Origin: Limonium bicolor
Lineage: Eukaryota > Streptophyta > Magnoliopsida > Caryophyllales > Plumbaginaceae
Length of the DNA: 64,000 nucleotides
Reading direction: 5' to 3'
Assembly (NCBI GenBank): GCA_023374045.1
Contig: CM041777.1
Location: 111,627,588-111,691,587, forward strand
The translations under genes were made by a program, and so were the position numbers. This document shows, one piece after another, positions 35,307 to 47,606 of this stretch. The notes under the pieces were generated by a model. It saw only the letters and a program-made list of their open reading frames with translations. It was not told the DNA's origin and made no database searches. Every line of letters begins with the position of its first letter. Position 1 is the first letter of the stretch.

Positions 35307-35679
35307 TAATGAATGATATATAACTGTGAGGAGTCGTTCCTTATTCATTCTTCTCTTTATTCGTGCATGCCAAAAGAAACCAAGTTTTAGAAAAACAATT
35401 TTGAAAACGCATGTTTTCAAAGTGGTGGATTTTCTCAATAGAAATTTTGATGCTCGATCATTCGTAAATAAAATAGGGAGTGGGGAACCCTATACACTTT
35501 GATCTAAATAAATTCAAAGGGAATGTGTAAACCTATACATGTAATCTATTCAGAAATGGACAAGAGAGAAAAGAATGCTAGGGGAAAACCTATACATCAA
35601 TTCTAAAAGTCATTAAAGGGGGAAATTTTGAACCAAACTTCTTTTCAACTCTTCTGGTCCGTCCTCGGGCCTCTGATCG

Positions 35680-35830
35680 ACTGCTTGCGCTCATCTTCAG
35701 ACTCTTGCCTGGCTGCTTGCTCGTCATCGGGCTCTTGATCAGCTGCTCGCTCGTCTTTGGGCTCTTGACCGGCTGCTCGCTCGTCTTCGGGCGCTTGTAG
35801 GGTGCTCGATCGTTTTCAGGCTCTTGAAGC
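35680..35830. repeat. 30-bp tandem repeats
   Basis: About four diverged copies of a unit like GCTGCTCGCTCGTCTTCGGG plus CTCTTGACCG. Non-coding. Confidence 0.75.
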
Positions 35831-37767
35831 AGTACCGTGATCAAATAGAACGGTTGGTGTTCTTCAGATTTTCAATAGTTTGAACTTGAACGGTCGTTGC
35901 TAATCTTCATCTCGCTTGACTCGGGTTGGTACACCTCTAATTTTGTATTTGAACAGTTGGTGTTGGTCTTCATGTCGCTCGGCTAGCTCCACGGGTTGGT
36001 GTCTCTGGCTTTCGGCGCGATTCACGTAGTCGATCTTCATGCTACTTCATTTGCTCCGACGAGGGGAATTAGGGATATTTTTGAGAAAGGAAAGGTGAAT
36101 GATCGAGCACAAAATCTCATGTAAAAGTCCACCACTTTTGTGAAAACACGAAATGACTAGTACGCTCCACGGTAATGACCGCTGCTCTTGAAGGTGGGCA
36201 GAATTCCAAAAATAGCGGGTCACAACATGGGGACTAAATCATTTATTTTGAAATACGTTTGTGAAAATCAACTTTGAAAGCTGTTTTCAAAAACTATTTT
36301 GAAACAATGTTTGTATTGAATACATTTGTGAAAAATGTTGTTTGAAATTCGTTTGTAGAAAGTAGGTTTTTCGAGACCTTTTTTTTTAAAACTGTTTTGG
36401 AAATAACATTTTAAAGATGAAGTGGCATGATTAAAACCGCAAATGTGTATGAGTAAAATTTAGGTGGGATTTGAAATTAAACGAGCTCGTAAAACAGCTT
36501 TAAGAGATGTGCAAAAGAGAATTCCGAACGTTTTGAAACAGATTGGTTTGGAAAAAAGTAAATCGTGGCTATATTTGATGTGGAGCTGTAAGTGTTAATG
36601 TTGGGATAATCACCTTCCAGGTCAATCAATGCTTCCATACCACCGGGGGAACCGTCGTTCCTTCACTGTTCATCTCTCGGGATTTATCTCTGTTATGCCT
36701 TGTGGGGCACGTCATCAAGAAAGTCCGGAGTGCTTAAGTTCGAAAGGTCAGGATACCCGAAATGATACAGTCACACGAGCCACGGCCGGTGATTATCACA
36801 ACATACCCACTTTTGGAAAACTTGGGGAAGTACTGCATGGGGTCGGGTCTCCCGTCGTCTGCACAGTCAGGTGTGTCTAAAGTCCAAATTATTCACTGAC
36901 TACGTTGTGCCATGTATGGGTATCCGGTAAATACGGGATCCTCTATGGACGTGTAGCGTGACATCAGGCTTTAGAGACACCCGTGGTGCAGAGGACACTT
37001 GGAGAACTGAGCCCATGCAATCTCCAGGGTAAGGCAGAAGGGTGGTCAGACAGGCGGCATACAAGGGGGTGACTACCCATAAAACCCGTCATAGACACCG
37101 GATTAGGCAGCTGGACACTGAAGGCTCATGGTTCACTATATGCTGGCTCTGACTCGGATTTGGAGGACAATTTTGGATCATGAGTCTTCAGGGCGTAGGT
37201 CGGTGACCGTCTCGCCTCGCGGGCTTAACCACTCAATGAGTGACCCGACTCATGGGAAATCAATCGTGGACCGATTGGGATGCCGTGACTCGTGGAAATA
37301 TGGGTGACACAGAGGAATGCATGTCCTAAGCTACCCATGCACTCACAACTTGTAAATGTAAAGGCAGCAACGGTGTAGGTCAATGACCGTCTCACCCCGC
37401 AACAAGTAACAATAATATGAATGCGGTAAATAAAGCAGAGAAGAACAAACAACCCTATTTACTAACTGTTTTGTCTTGAAGGCGGTGATTCCATTTGGTT
37501 GTTATTAACCTAAAGGTACGTTAGCTTCATTTAATCCTAAGTGTCTCTTTCTAATCGTGAGCTAATCATTAACCCAACTGTTGAAATGTTTGTCGAGGAT
37601 CTAATATGTCCTAGCTGTCCTCATCAGGCACACACTCTAAGTGTGGAGTAGAATAATCCTAGAGGCTTTAATGAATCTCTTGAAGGTTTTGAAAGAAATG
37701 GGGAAATCCTGACAATTTTGAATGGAGTTCAGTCTTCCTTGAGTTTGAGAAAAACTTACTCAAGTTT

Positions 37768-37785
37768 TCCCCAGCAGAGTCGCCA
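37768..37785 (-). other. Primer-binding site of the Tat/Ogre-like element
   Basis: On the - strand, TGGCGACTCTGCTGGGGA lies three bases after the 5' LTR end. This word is common at the PBS of Ogre-type elements, which I recall as tRNA-Arg primed; the tRNA match needs a check. Confidence 0.72.
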
Positions 37786-37788
37786 TTC

Positions 37789-40700
37789 TGTGGAGGGTGA
37801 TTTTTCGGTATGAGGGGGGTCTATCTGAATATGGACTAGCTGAGAAGCCTAGATCCTAGAAATGCCATTTTGTGGAGGGTGAAAACCCGTTATTCTGGCA
37901 TCCCTCAAATACCTACCACATCGTCCGTCTTTCCCAGAAAGCATAAAGGGAATGCTAGTGAGCACTACACCCGCTCTCAATGGGCTCCACGCGGACTTAT
38001 GCCCTAAGGGCGGAAATTGACTAGAGTCGCCACCTAGTTTGACCTAAGGAACTAGGAAGGGAGGAGAAGGGTTCTAAGAACCGTTAATTGACTCTGACGA
38101 TTATTACCTATGGATAGGACTTATCTGATCATACTAGAGATTCTGTGTGGGTTCGCACTGGGTTACACCCCTTGGAAGTGGCAACGACCACGACTTCGGA
38201 TTGGTGCCCGAGGAAACCTCGGTCTCCAATTGTCGGGATTGCCTTCTTTCAAAACCTTATTTAGAGAGATTCAATTAAAGCCAAAGGATAGGATTGAGTG
38301 TGGGCAGAGGAAGCGAGTGGATGAGGCAAGCTTTTCTGCCAAGCTAGCGCCAAAAAGAAGAATGGGTGAATTCGGATGAGTATAGAATGAGGGCTAGGAG
38401 TCTGATTTTGAGAGTTGAAGAAGTCGAGGGTTTGTGGGAGTCAGAGGGGATTTGAATGTTTTGAGAGGTATGGAGAACACCTTAGAGGGGAAAAAGGTTT
38501 TTTGTTTGGAATGGGGTCGCACCCTAGATGGGCTGCCTACGTACTCAACTCCCTATTGAGATCAGACCTTACGTAGTTCAGGGTTTTGGGATTTGAAAAT
38601 TTTGATGTTTGTGGAGTTTGAAGTTATTTGAGATGTTTGAAATTTAGAAGGGTTCGGATTTCCAAGAAGTTTCGGTTTTAGGGTGCTAGTCTGTGAGACG
38701 CTCGGGTCTGTGAGACGTTTGAAACCTTGAGATGTCGAAGTCTGTGAGACGCTCAGGTCTGTGAGACGCGCGGGTCTATGAGACGCTCAGGTCTGTGAGA
38801 CATTCAAATCATTGGAATGACAGTCTGTGAGACACTCGAGTTTATGAGACATTTAGAGTGTAGAGAAAACTGGGGTGGAATTGGAGTTGAAATCGGATTG
38901 AAATTGAAGTTGAAATTAAATTTGAATTGGATTTGGGATTGAATTTGAATTTGATTGGAATTGAAATTGAATTGAAGTTGAATTGGATTTGAAACTAAAT
39001 CAGGATCGAATTGAGGTAATGGGCCGGATTTGGGCCTTGACATGAGGGCCAGATTTGGGTCGGGATTAGAGAACGAGCCAGGTCAAAGTTTAGGCTGGTC
39101 AAAGTTAGATCGGTCAAAGTTTGGATTGGGTCAAAGTTGGGTCAAAGTCAACATTTTTTGGTCAAGGTTTGACTTTTGTGGACTTGGTTTGGTCTGGGCT
39201 TAATGGGCCGAATTGGATTTGGACCCAGAATGGGTTCGGGTTAAACCGGGCTTGAATCGGGCTTGATAGGCCAATTGTGTTTTGAAATGGGCTTTGATTT
39301 TATTTTCGCCCGATAGGCTTTTATTGGGCTGAATGGGTCAAGCTAGGAGTGGGTCAAGCTAGGAGTGGGTCAAGCAAGAAGTGGGCCAAGTTGAGTGATT
39401 TGGGCCTATTTGTCATTTGGACTTGTTAGAGAGAAAATTTGATTGGGAATATGGGTCCATATACATATATACATATTTTAGGTGTGTGTTTTAGGGTTTA
39501 GGGGTGTCACCACCACGAGATTGGTCAATGACCTATCAGGCCAGGGGGACCCTCTATCCTAATGGCTTGGACCTAAGGACATAGTAGCTAAGGCTTATGA
39601 CATTAATAAGCAACAAGCAAAGGGCATAAATCACAAAACAACAAAAAGCAAATATCTCACATAGGGTACAAACATTGGAGAAGCAAAATGAAGTGTAAAC
39701 ATTATGTACAAAAATTTGGTGATTGAACACTAGCAAAAATCGTACAAGATTTCAAATTAATTTCAAACTCTAATCAATATGTAGAAAGGGGTAAGATAAG
39801 CGCTAGGACAACATAATCCAAAGCCAACTAGAGATAACATTCTAAAATTGTTCACATGCAGAGAATGAATTAAATTACAGAAATGAATAAATCCAAGGAC
39901 TACCATCGAAAGTAAGAACAATAAACAAATTACAAATTAATACAAACATAGATAAAAATCTTAAATAGAGAGCTGCTATGGGGGGTCGCATCGACACCAC
40001 CTCTCTTGAGCTGATAGGATCAGCAAGAAGTGCACCAACCGTTACATGTGTTTGAAGCGGAGACCCCGGTAGTGCAAGCCGCGATCCCGTTGCTTAGTCT
40101 TAGAGTAGTTTCCCGTCCCACGAGCATTAGGTACATGTCAAAGAAACACAACCAAGAGAGGCACAATACATCAATCAAGAGAACGGAGGGAGGTTGGGAT
40201 GTGTGCAATGGGATCATACGGCCCCTCTCAATGAGAGGAAAGGGGGCAATCTAATCATCTCCCACACCCCAACCGAGAACATAGAAAAGAATTTCAAGCT
40301 GCCAGCAAATGCTAAGCTTGTAAGATAAATCAAGCATCGGGGTTGCTACTCATATTAATTCGTCATCTAAGATTATGACTCAAACAAAGTGTAGTATCAA
40401 AGAGGTGGGGTTGTGAGTCATGTGGGATCATACCTAGAAGGGTTTATATCATTTCCCTTCTAAGATGAAGAATTAATAAGGACCATCCAGCCAGTGAATG
40501 ATTCATCTAAACAATTATAATATTTGGGCAACTATCATTCGATTCATGTTCATATCTAAGCGCAAAGGGACAATGTCATGCTAGTTATCAAACTCAAATT
40601 CCAAACCACATATCAATGCGCAAGGGGCAGTTAATCATCAAAGGCAAAAAGAAGGTTGAAAGATAGAATTTCCAAACCCGATTAGCTTTATTGAAACCCA

Positions 40701-42930
40701 AAGTAGACGTGATGCCCAAATATTCCGAGCTCAATCAAGTCCAAACCAAGTCCATCCGATTGTATATATACCCAATATGAGCTATTGAGAAACCCGAAGT
40801 TCACAATCCGAGTTTGCACACAGTCCAGTCCAAGACAAGCTTCAATTGGAATGTACCTCGGTAAAAAAAGAAGTCGAGGTAATAAGTACGCCCAATTAGG
40901 CAACAGCACAAAATCAAAATGAATGTGCAATCAGTGATATAATTAGCAAACCAGAATCAATGCGTATAGGTCAACCAGTGTCTGAGAATCGAGGAAATTT
41001 CAAACCCGGAAGAATACCAACTACAAAAGGCAATGCCAAACCAAGGGTCTAGAAGCTCGGTCAATGTGCAATACTTAATGTCATCTTCAGGCCAAACAGG
41101 TGTAAGTTTCAACTCAAAGAAACAGATGCGTGTATACCTCAGTTAAGCCAACGTCCGGCAAGTGACTACACAAAACAGACCAATCTGGTTTTTAGCAGCA
41201 AGAATTATGATCAACCAAAATTTCCAAGATTGTAGATGGGATGCAAGAAAGAGAAAAGAAGAAAAAAAAATAGCCAGCGCAACGAATACCCTGCACAGAT
41301 TAACGATTGAGCAACGACCGAAAGGCATCCAGACCAACTCCAATCGACTATGAATCCATAACTAGAACCAATTCCAATACAGAGGAGCCTGGCTAGTGCC
41401 AAATGACGGTAGAAATAGAGCTAAATAAATGTTCAAGTATCAAAACGAAAATCCAAAGGCCGGAAAGGATTTTTCGATACTGAACCCAGCAAACGAGCAT
41501 CACAGAGGAGCATTAAGCAGACACAAATCAGTAATATCGAGAATACATGGGTCAAAACCCCAAATAAAGCTAACCGGCATAGTAAGCAACAAAGTAGCGT
41601 CACAAGACATCATCCCAAAGGCCGGAAAGGATTTATTCGATACCAGACTTCAGTTAGAACCAGAGCGAGAATCGCAGGAATCTGGTAGTTGCTCAAAGCG
41701 TATCACAATGGAACTCGAAATTCTTCAGATAGTTCGTCTTTGCTTAGATTAAGTTGACTCATCCATATAAAACAGAATGGCCAACAGGAGGGTGGCGAAT
41801 CAAACAAGCCGAAGAAGTTTAGCCATAGAAACTGAGATTCAGAGAGGGTAACGAAAAGAAAAAAAAAGGAAACCTCAAAACTGTATTTCTGTGTCGAACC
41901 GTAGCTGGTGGTAGTGGATGATGATGAACAATCTCCTCAACTTCTTTAGCACTGAAGGCCAGAAGTATACGTAGTGAAGACAAGTCGAAGAGGACGACTC
42001 TGCTTTGAAATCGAAATGAGGGGAGCAATGTAGCTCCATCGCAGAAGAGTTCTCCAGTGAGGTTCACAATTATCGATTGCATACAAGATTCGGACACGCT
42101 TTGGTTGTGCCATGGAGGTTCTCTCTGAGGGTTTTTTTTTTTGATGAAGAAGAAGCAATCGAGAGCAAAGATGGCATCGAGCATGATTCGCCAGTTAGGG
42201 TTTTTCGGGTTAGGAGACAGATAGAGGAAGCTTTTGATTTGGGTTCTGGGTTCCTGATGTCGGGATTTCAAATGTTGGGAGAAGACCGGTTCGAGAGAGA
42301 ATGGAGAAGCTGGGAGTATAATCTGTCGGCTGGCTTTATTGAAGATTGAAGATGTGATTCTCTTAGAAGAAGAATAATGGTGGAGAAGAAGACGTCGGTG
42401 GTCGGATAGGGCTATTTCGATTTTCAGACCGGAGTCCGGAAGTTCACGTCTGGATAGATGAAGAAGAAAAACGGGAAAGGAAGAAGGAAAATGCCAGTAG
42501 CGGCCACTGTACTCTTGGGATTAGGGTTTGTTTGCTTGTGTTATTTATAGAATAAGGGTGGGTTCTAGGGTCTAGAAGATGGGTTGGGTTTTAATGTGGA
42601 CTTGGGTTGGGCTTGGGTTTAGGTTTTGGGCTGCTGGGTCTGATTGAAGAATGGGTTAAGATCAAGTTTTGGTCTGCCGAAAAATAAAAAAGAAAAGGCT
42701 CACAACAATAGAGCTTCATATAAAAATGACGGAAAGAAAACAGAAGCTATAACTTGACTCGAGGAAAATCATCAGAAACGTTAATGTTTTTTTTTAATGC
42801 TTTGAAAAAGATTATAAAATGATGGTTTCGTCTTAGCACGCACGCTAATATGTTTTGAAAAAAGAAAGGTGACGACCTCTCTTATTATTTCAGAATTTGC
42901 TTTATGGGGTGAGAATTTTTGGTGTCTACA
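37789..42930 (-). repeat. 5' LTR of the Tat/Ogre-like element
   Basis: 5142 bp, the near-identical partner of 25679-30804. Differences include an extra 16-bp direct duplication of GTCAAGCTAGGAGTGG (near 39345), a 4-bp deletion near 41965, and many one-base differences in homopolymer runs. TATA box at 42550-42542 on the - strand. Confidence 0.95.
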
Positions 42931-42935
42931 TTGTC

Positions 42936-43209
42936 AAGCATAAATCACCTATGTTTTTGTTGAGATTTGAAGTCATGCATGTTGGGGTTAAGGTTTGTAT
43001 AGCCTTCTTTTATTCATATGTTAGTAGTATAGCTTTCAGACTTTTAGTGGTAAGGTTTTGGTGGTTAAGGAAGGTGGTTCTATACATTTCTCGTTGGTAA
43101 GATTTCGGTGGCTAGAGCAGGCTGGTTTTCTACTCAAGAAGTTTTTGGTTATGAATGGGGGGAGGTGTTAAGGGAAATTGATACATAGCAGGTGGTTGTG
43201 GGTAGGAAG
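42936..43209 (+). pseudogene. LINE relic: continuation of endonuclease domain
   Basis: Picks up the LINE frame broken at 25678. The reading VKHKSPMFLLRFEVMHVGVK fits the first strands of a plant LINE endonuclease following the segment that ends at 25678. After about 43010 stops accumulate and the family signal fades. It ends at a hAT MITE. Confidence 0.68.
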
Positions 43210-43663
43210 TAGAGGTGATCATTCGGGCGGACGGGCCGGGCCAAAGGAAAATTTTAGGCCCGTCGGGCCTATCTTAAAAAACCAAGCCCGGTTTTTTACA
43301 TGCTCGGGCCAGGCCCGGCCCGGCTTTTTAATTTTTTTATATAAATTAATAAAAAATAATTAAAATTTTATTTTAATATATATATATTATATATTATATA
43401 TAACTTATGTAAAATTTTATATATTATATAAAAATTAAATATATATATATATTTATTTTTAAAAATTATAATAAATAATATAAAATTGGGCCGGGCTAGC
43501 CCACGGGCTAAAAAAATGTGCCGTGGCCTGGCCCGGTTTTTTATTCTAGCTTGATTTTATGTCCAGGCCCGCCCGGAAGCCCAATCGGGCTCAGGCCCGT
43601 CGGGCTTTTTTACGGGCCGGATCGGACCGGGTTGCCGGGCTGGACACATTTTGATTAGCTCTA
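43210..43663. mobile_element. hAT-type MITE
   Basis: 454 bp with inverted ends TAGAGGTGATCA and TAGAGCTAATCA (other strand). Exact 8-bp target duplications GTAGGAAG flank it (43202-43209, 43664-43671). GC-rich shoulders (GGGCCGGGCC, GCCCGGCC) enclose a strongly AT-rich core at about 43320-43485. No transposase. Confidence 0.93.
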
Positions 43664-43739
43664 GTAGGAAGTGTTGGGGAAGGAATGGCATTGGGGCGGT
43701 ATGCTAATATGCATGGAACTAGAGATGAAACCTCAAGTA

Positions 43740-44156
43740 CAGGGGTGAGCATTCGGTTATTTGGTTCTAACAGAAAACTGAATTAGGAAAATAGTTCATT
43801 TTTCAGTTTTTTTTAATCTACCCGAATAACTTAATTTTAAAAACGAACCAGATTGTATAAAAGAACCAAAGTTTAACAAGGAACATAATTATAAAAAAGA
43901 ACCGTATCATAAAAAAGAATCGAATTCGTCAATATTTTCTGTATATGTAATTCAGTTATTCAGATAAAACCACATTACCCAACCTAAGAACCAAAAATCG
44001 AACCGAATAATATTTCGGTTCTACCCGAATAATATTTTTGTTCTACTTGAATAATCGAATTTTTTTAAAAAGGGTTCAAATTTTTGGTTAAAAAAAACTG
44101 AAATAATTTCGGTTCTCGGTTATAACCGAATAACCGGAACTGAATGCTCACCCCTA
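43740..44156. mobile_element. hAT-like MITE
   Basis: 417 bp with inverted ends CAGGGGTGAGCATTCGGTT and TAGGGGTGAGCATTCAGTT (other strand). Flanks CTCAAGTA (43732-43739) and TTCAAGTG (44157-44164) agree at six of eight bases, as an aged 8-bp duplication would. The interior is rich in AACCGAA/TTCGGTT words. No coding capacity. Confidence 0.78.
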
Positions 44157-44164
44157 TTCAAGTG

Positions 44165-44465
44165 TTGTGCTCTTGTTGAAGTTGTAAGATTTCAGTCATC
44201 AATGCTTCGAAGATTATGATTCTGGTTATGTTGGCACCAATAGAGATGCGATATCGGTGTTTGCGGTTGCTCGACAAGTGGATGCTAAACTGGTTTCTAT
44301 GGTTATGTTTGGATAGCTTATGTTGTGGATACTTCTATTGAGATTGGTCTCAAGTGTATTGTTTATATCTTTTATGGTTATAGTAGTAGGCCTTTCACTT
44401 CTAAGCCCAAGTGAGGATTAAGGTTCTAAAGTGGTTAGTTTTCAAGCCTGAATGGTTTGAGAGCT
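44165..44465. other. Unassigned DNA between MITE and Copia-2
   Basis: About 300 bp without stop-free frames or a family signal that I recognise. It may be a decayed part of the LINE or of another LTR element that continues at 59526. It ends with GAGCT, the Copia-2 target site. Confidence 0.35.
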
Positions 44466-44736
44466 TGTTACGATTATGTGTGTTTGGTTTATATTATTTA
44501 TGCTTTGTCTCTGTCTTGTGTTGAGTAGTTTAGTAAAAGTAAAACACTGCGTTGTTGTCTATAGGTTTTTACCGTTTGGTCTTGTTGTATATAGGGGGGT
44601 TGTATTGGTTATCGTTCACTAAGTTTTGCAGTCGAGAAAGTTTTCCTCTCTTCCTCTCTGTATCACCGAACCCTAGTTTCTCTGGGTTCTGGATTTAGCA
44701 GATTATCAATCGAAGCAACGGGGCCAAAGTTTATCA
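44466..44736 (+). repeat. 5' LTR of Copia-2
   Basis: 271 bp from TGTTACGATT to AAGTTTATCA; its copy is at 59251-59520. A possible TATA element, TATATA, is at 44588-44593. The PBS follows directly. Confidence 0.95.
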
Positions 44737-44748
44737 TGGTATCAGAGC
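44737..44748 (+). other. Primer-binding site, initiator tRNA-Met type
   Basis: TGGTATCAGAGC begins at the base after the LTR and is the complement of the plant initiator tRNA-Met 3' end, the usual copia primer. Confidence 0.95.
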
Positions 44749-45108
44749 ACCACAATCCAAGCTTCGGTTTGTAATCTTCATTATCATCATTTTTGAAAAT
44801 CCTTGTTCCTTTTCCTGTTCACCGTCACCGATTTCTCACCTCGTTTCATCGCTTCATTTCTGGAGTATTCCCTTTCACTTTCTGTTGTCCAAGCCCCTGT
44901 TCTTGATTCGCCACTACCGATTCTTCAATATTTCTTTCACCGCCTCATCCCTAGAGTTCTCCCATTCGCCTACTGCTGTCAAGGTTCCTGTTCTTGTTTT
45001 GCCACCACCGTTTTGACAATTTCCTTCCACCATCCTTTTTCTTAAAGTACTCGCATTCCCTCCTTATAATATCTGTCCTTTTACTTTCATTCATTTTCTC
45101 CTCACAAA

Positions 45109-47606
45109 ATGACGGACGGAACACCAAAGGATGGAACACCGAAGATTAACACCGAAAAGGAGGAAAATGCTGCCGACAATGGAGATCCTCTTTTCTTGGC
45201 GAACTCCGAGCAACCTGGTCATGCTCTCGCAACAAAATTTGACGGACGTGGTTTCCCTTGCTGGAAGATGCAAGTCTCTATCGCCTTGGGAGCGAAAAAC
45301 AAAATGGGTTTTGCAGACGGTACTGTAACCAAGCCCACAAATTCAGAACTGAAGGCGAAGGCATGGACGAGGTGCGACAACATGGTTAAGGCATGGCTTC
45401 TGATGAGTTTGGAGAAAAGAATTGCAGACAGTGTCCTTTTCATGCCGACGGCCGCCAAAATCTGGAAGGAGCTCTGTCGACGGTACGATGGAGCAAACGG
45501 GACAAAACTCTATGAACTGGAACGTCGTCTTTCACAAACCAGGCAGGGAAGCGACACTATTGTCGATTATTTCACCAAAGTCAAGCTTCTGTGGGATTAA
45601 ATCGATGCGAGCAAGACCATTCCCACGTGTACCTGCCAACGTTGTACTTATGATGCATCTAAGGGGTTCAAAGAATACATCAGGGTCAGACGTTTAATCC
45701 AATTCTTGATGGGCCTTGGGGAAAAATATAGTGTGATCAGAGGGAATATACTGATGCAGGATCCCCTTCCATCGATAGGGGTGGTATTCTCCCACTTAAT
45801 CCAAGAAGAGAGACAAAAATCCCTAAGCAGGAACACTAATTCTGAATCCTCTTCACTATCATTTGCGTCTGAGCAGGGCAGAAAAGGTAACTACCGGGGA
45901 CAAAGCTCAAACCCTAGAAGAACCAACATGCAGTGTAGCCACTGAAACAAAATGGGCCACACAGAAGATTGATGCTTTCAGAAAATTGGGTACCCTCAGG
46001 GATGGAGAAGCCCAAGAATGAAGAAGAGTGCTGCGAATACTTCAAGCCTCCTGGATTCCAGAGAAGAGGAGCAGAGAAATGATGAAAGGGACCCATTTGG
46101 TGGAATACTCTCAGGAGACCAGATGAGCAGACTGTTTGAGTACATCAGCAAGAACCAAGACAACCTCAGGACAAGTCAGCAAACAAACAAACCACCTAAT
46201 GGTGGTTTCGGTGGTAAGGCTTTTAACACTGCATCTTGTTTTGATTTTGGTGGTAAAACCTTCAACTCTGCTTCTTGCTTGAGATTTATGAATTATTTAA
46301 GTATGAATGTGGAAAAGGATGACATATTTAATAATTCGGATTGGATTCTAGATTCCGGTGCTTCCGACCATATGCGTGGGGATCTGAAACTCTTTAGTAA
46401 ATATATTGAACTTGAAAAACCCCATACGGTTGGAATGCCCGATGGTCACCCTCAATATGTGAAAATTGTGGGAGAGGTTGTTGTTAATAATTTGATAACC
46501 TTAAAGGATGTTTTATTCGTGCCTGCATTTAAGTTTAATTTGGTGTCCATTAGTAAGTTATCACATGACATGAAAGGGAAATTTGTATTTGATTCCAAAA
46601 TGTGTTTTTATCAGGGCTGTGATAGTAGCAAACCTGTTCAGATTGGGAAAAACAACAGAGGACTGTATGTTCTAGGCTATGGGGCAGATAGAATCGATGG
46701 AGAAAACCTTACTTCTGAATTTTGTGCTTGTACTGATAGAAATGTTATTTTTGGATTTGATTGTAAAGAAAGAATGAGCTTACTGCATCATAGACTTGGG
46801 CATATCCCAAAAGAAAAAATTGTAAGGCTTGGTTTGGTTCGAAAAGCTGAAGCAAATAAGCAATTCATGTGTGAATCATGTTCTCGATCAAAGAGTAAAA
46901 GACTCCCTTTCAATTTTGTCTCCTTGAAAATGTATGATTTGTTTGATCTAATCCATGCTGACCTATGGGGTCCTTATAAGACAAAGACATATGATGGCCA
47001 CTCCTATTTCCTCACTTTAGTAGATCATAAAAGCAGGGCAACATGGATACACTTGTGTTCTTCTAAATCTGAATCTTTTGAGATTATCATTCACTTCTTT
47101 AAAATGATTCATAACCAGTTCAATAAAAGGGTTAAAATTTTAAGAACAGATAATGCCTATGAGCTAGGCAGTTCTAGGGCAGCCTTTGAATTTCTTAAAA
47201 TAATGGTATTGTTCATCACACTACTTGCATTCACACACCACAGTAGAATGGCGTTGTAGAAAGAAAACATAGGCACATTCTTGAAACCGCCCGCTCTTTA
47301 ATGTTTCATTCGAAACTACCGCTAAGCTTTTGGGGTGACAGTGTCATGACTGCTGCATACTTGATAAATAGAATGCCACTGAGTAGTATAGATATGAAAA
47401 GCCCTTATGAGATTATTTATAAAGAGAAACCTAACTATGATGAACTGAGATGCTTTGGATGCCTCTGTTTTGCCAACATTAATAGACCATTGCATGATAA
47501 ATTTGGTTCTAAGTTTGTTAAAGGAATTTTCCTTGGGTACGCTTATGGTAAGAAAGGATACAAGGTTTTAGACTTGGACACAATAAAATTATCTTAACAG
47601 GGATGT
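45109..47606 (+). pseudogene. Copia-2 gag, protease and integrase (broken)
   Basis: One frame starts at 45109 with a copia gag (KFDGRGFPCWKMQVSIALG, then VKAWLLMSLEKRI). It stops at 45598, resumes in the same frame, and reaches a CCHC zinc knuckle near 45930-45975 in which the second cysteine position and another site are stop codons. From 46018 the frame is open to 47257: protease WILDSGASDHM (catalytic Asp at 46351), the HHCC region (RLGHIPKEKI...CESC, about 46790-46890), and the integrase core with ADLWGPY and RTDNA. A one-base deletion near 47197 shifts the frame and another stop lies near 47243 before VVERKHRHI. It ends at the solo-LTR element at 47607. Confidence 0.92.

Larger units (their letters stand above)
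30805..37788 (-). other. Interior of the Tat/Ogre-like element, no coding capacity
   Basis: About 7 kb between the LTRs with no retroviral-type domain in any frame. It holds, from left to right, the inverted repeat at the PPT, a GACGAGCC satellite array (30936-31685), TGGCTCC-rich repeats (32046-32560), a copy of an LTR block near 32565-32640, a roughly 62-bp unit repeated near 33833-33990, an oppositely oriented LTR-like head (35270), a 30-bp repeat array (35680-35830), and a leader-like stretch next to the PBS in which GTGTAGGTC(A/G)(A/G)TGACCGTCTC occurs twice about 180 bp apart (37194, 37374). Confidence 0.8.
25679..42930 (-). mobile_element. 17.25-kb non-autonomous Tat/Ogre-like LTR retrotransposon
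   Basis: Two direct 5.1-kb LTRs (25679-30804 and 37789-42930), each beginning TGTGGAGGG and ending GTGTCTACA on the + strand, flank a 7-kb interior. The target duplication TTGTC is exact (25674-25678, 42931-42935). Orientation is -: the PBS lies at 37785-37768 and the PPT at about 30820-30805. I find no gag, protease, reverse transcriptase or integrase, so transposition must have been assisted. Very long LTRs, the PBS word TGGCGACTCTGCTGGGGA and a satellite array just before the 3' LTR point to the Tat/Ogre branch of Ty3/gypsy (inference). By eye the LTRs differ at about 8 bases plus about 20 short indels, so the insertion is recent. It interrupts a LINE endonuclease. Confidence 0.92.

Noticed and set aside
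43740..44156. Exact 8-bp target duplication for the second MITE
   Set aside because: Flanks agree at only six of eight bases, so it is reported as a probable aged duplication rather than exact.
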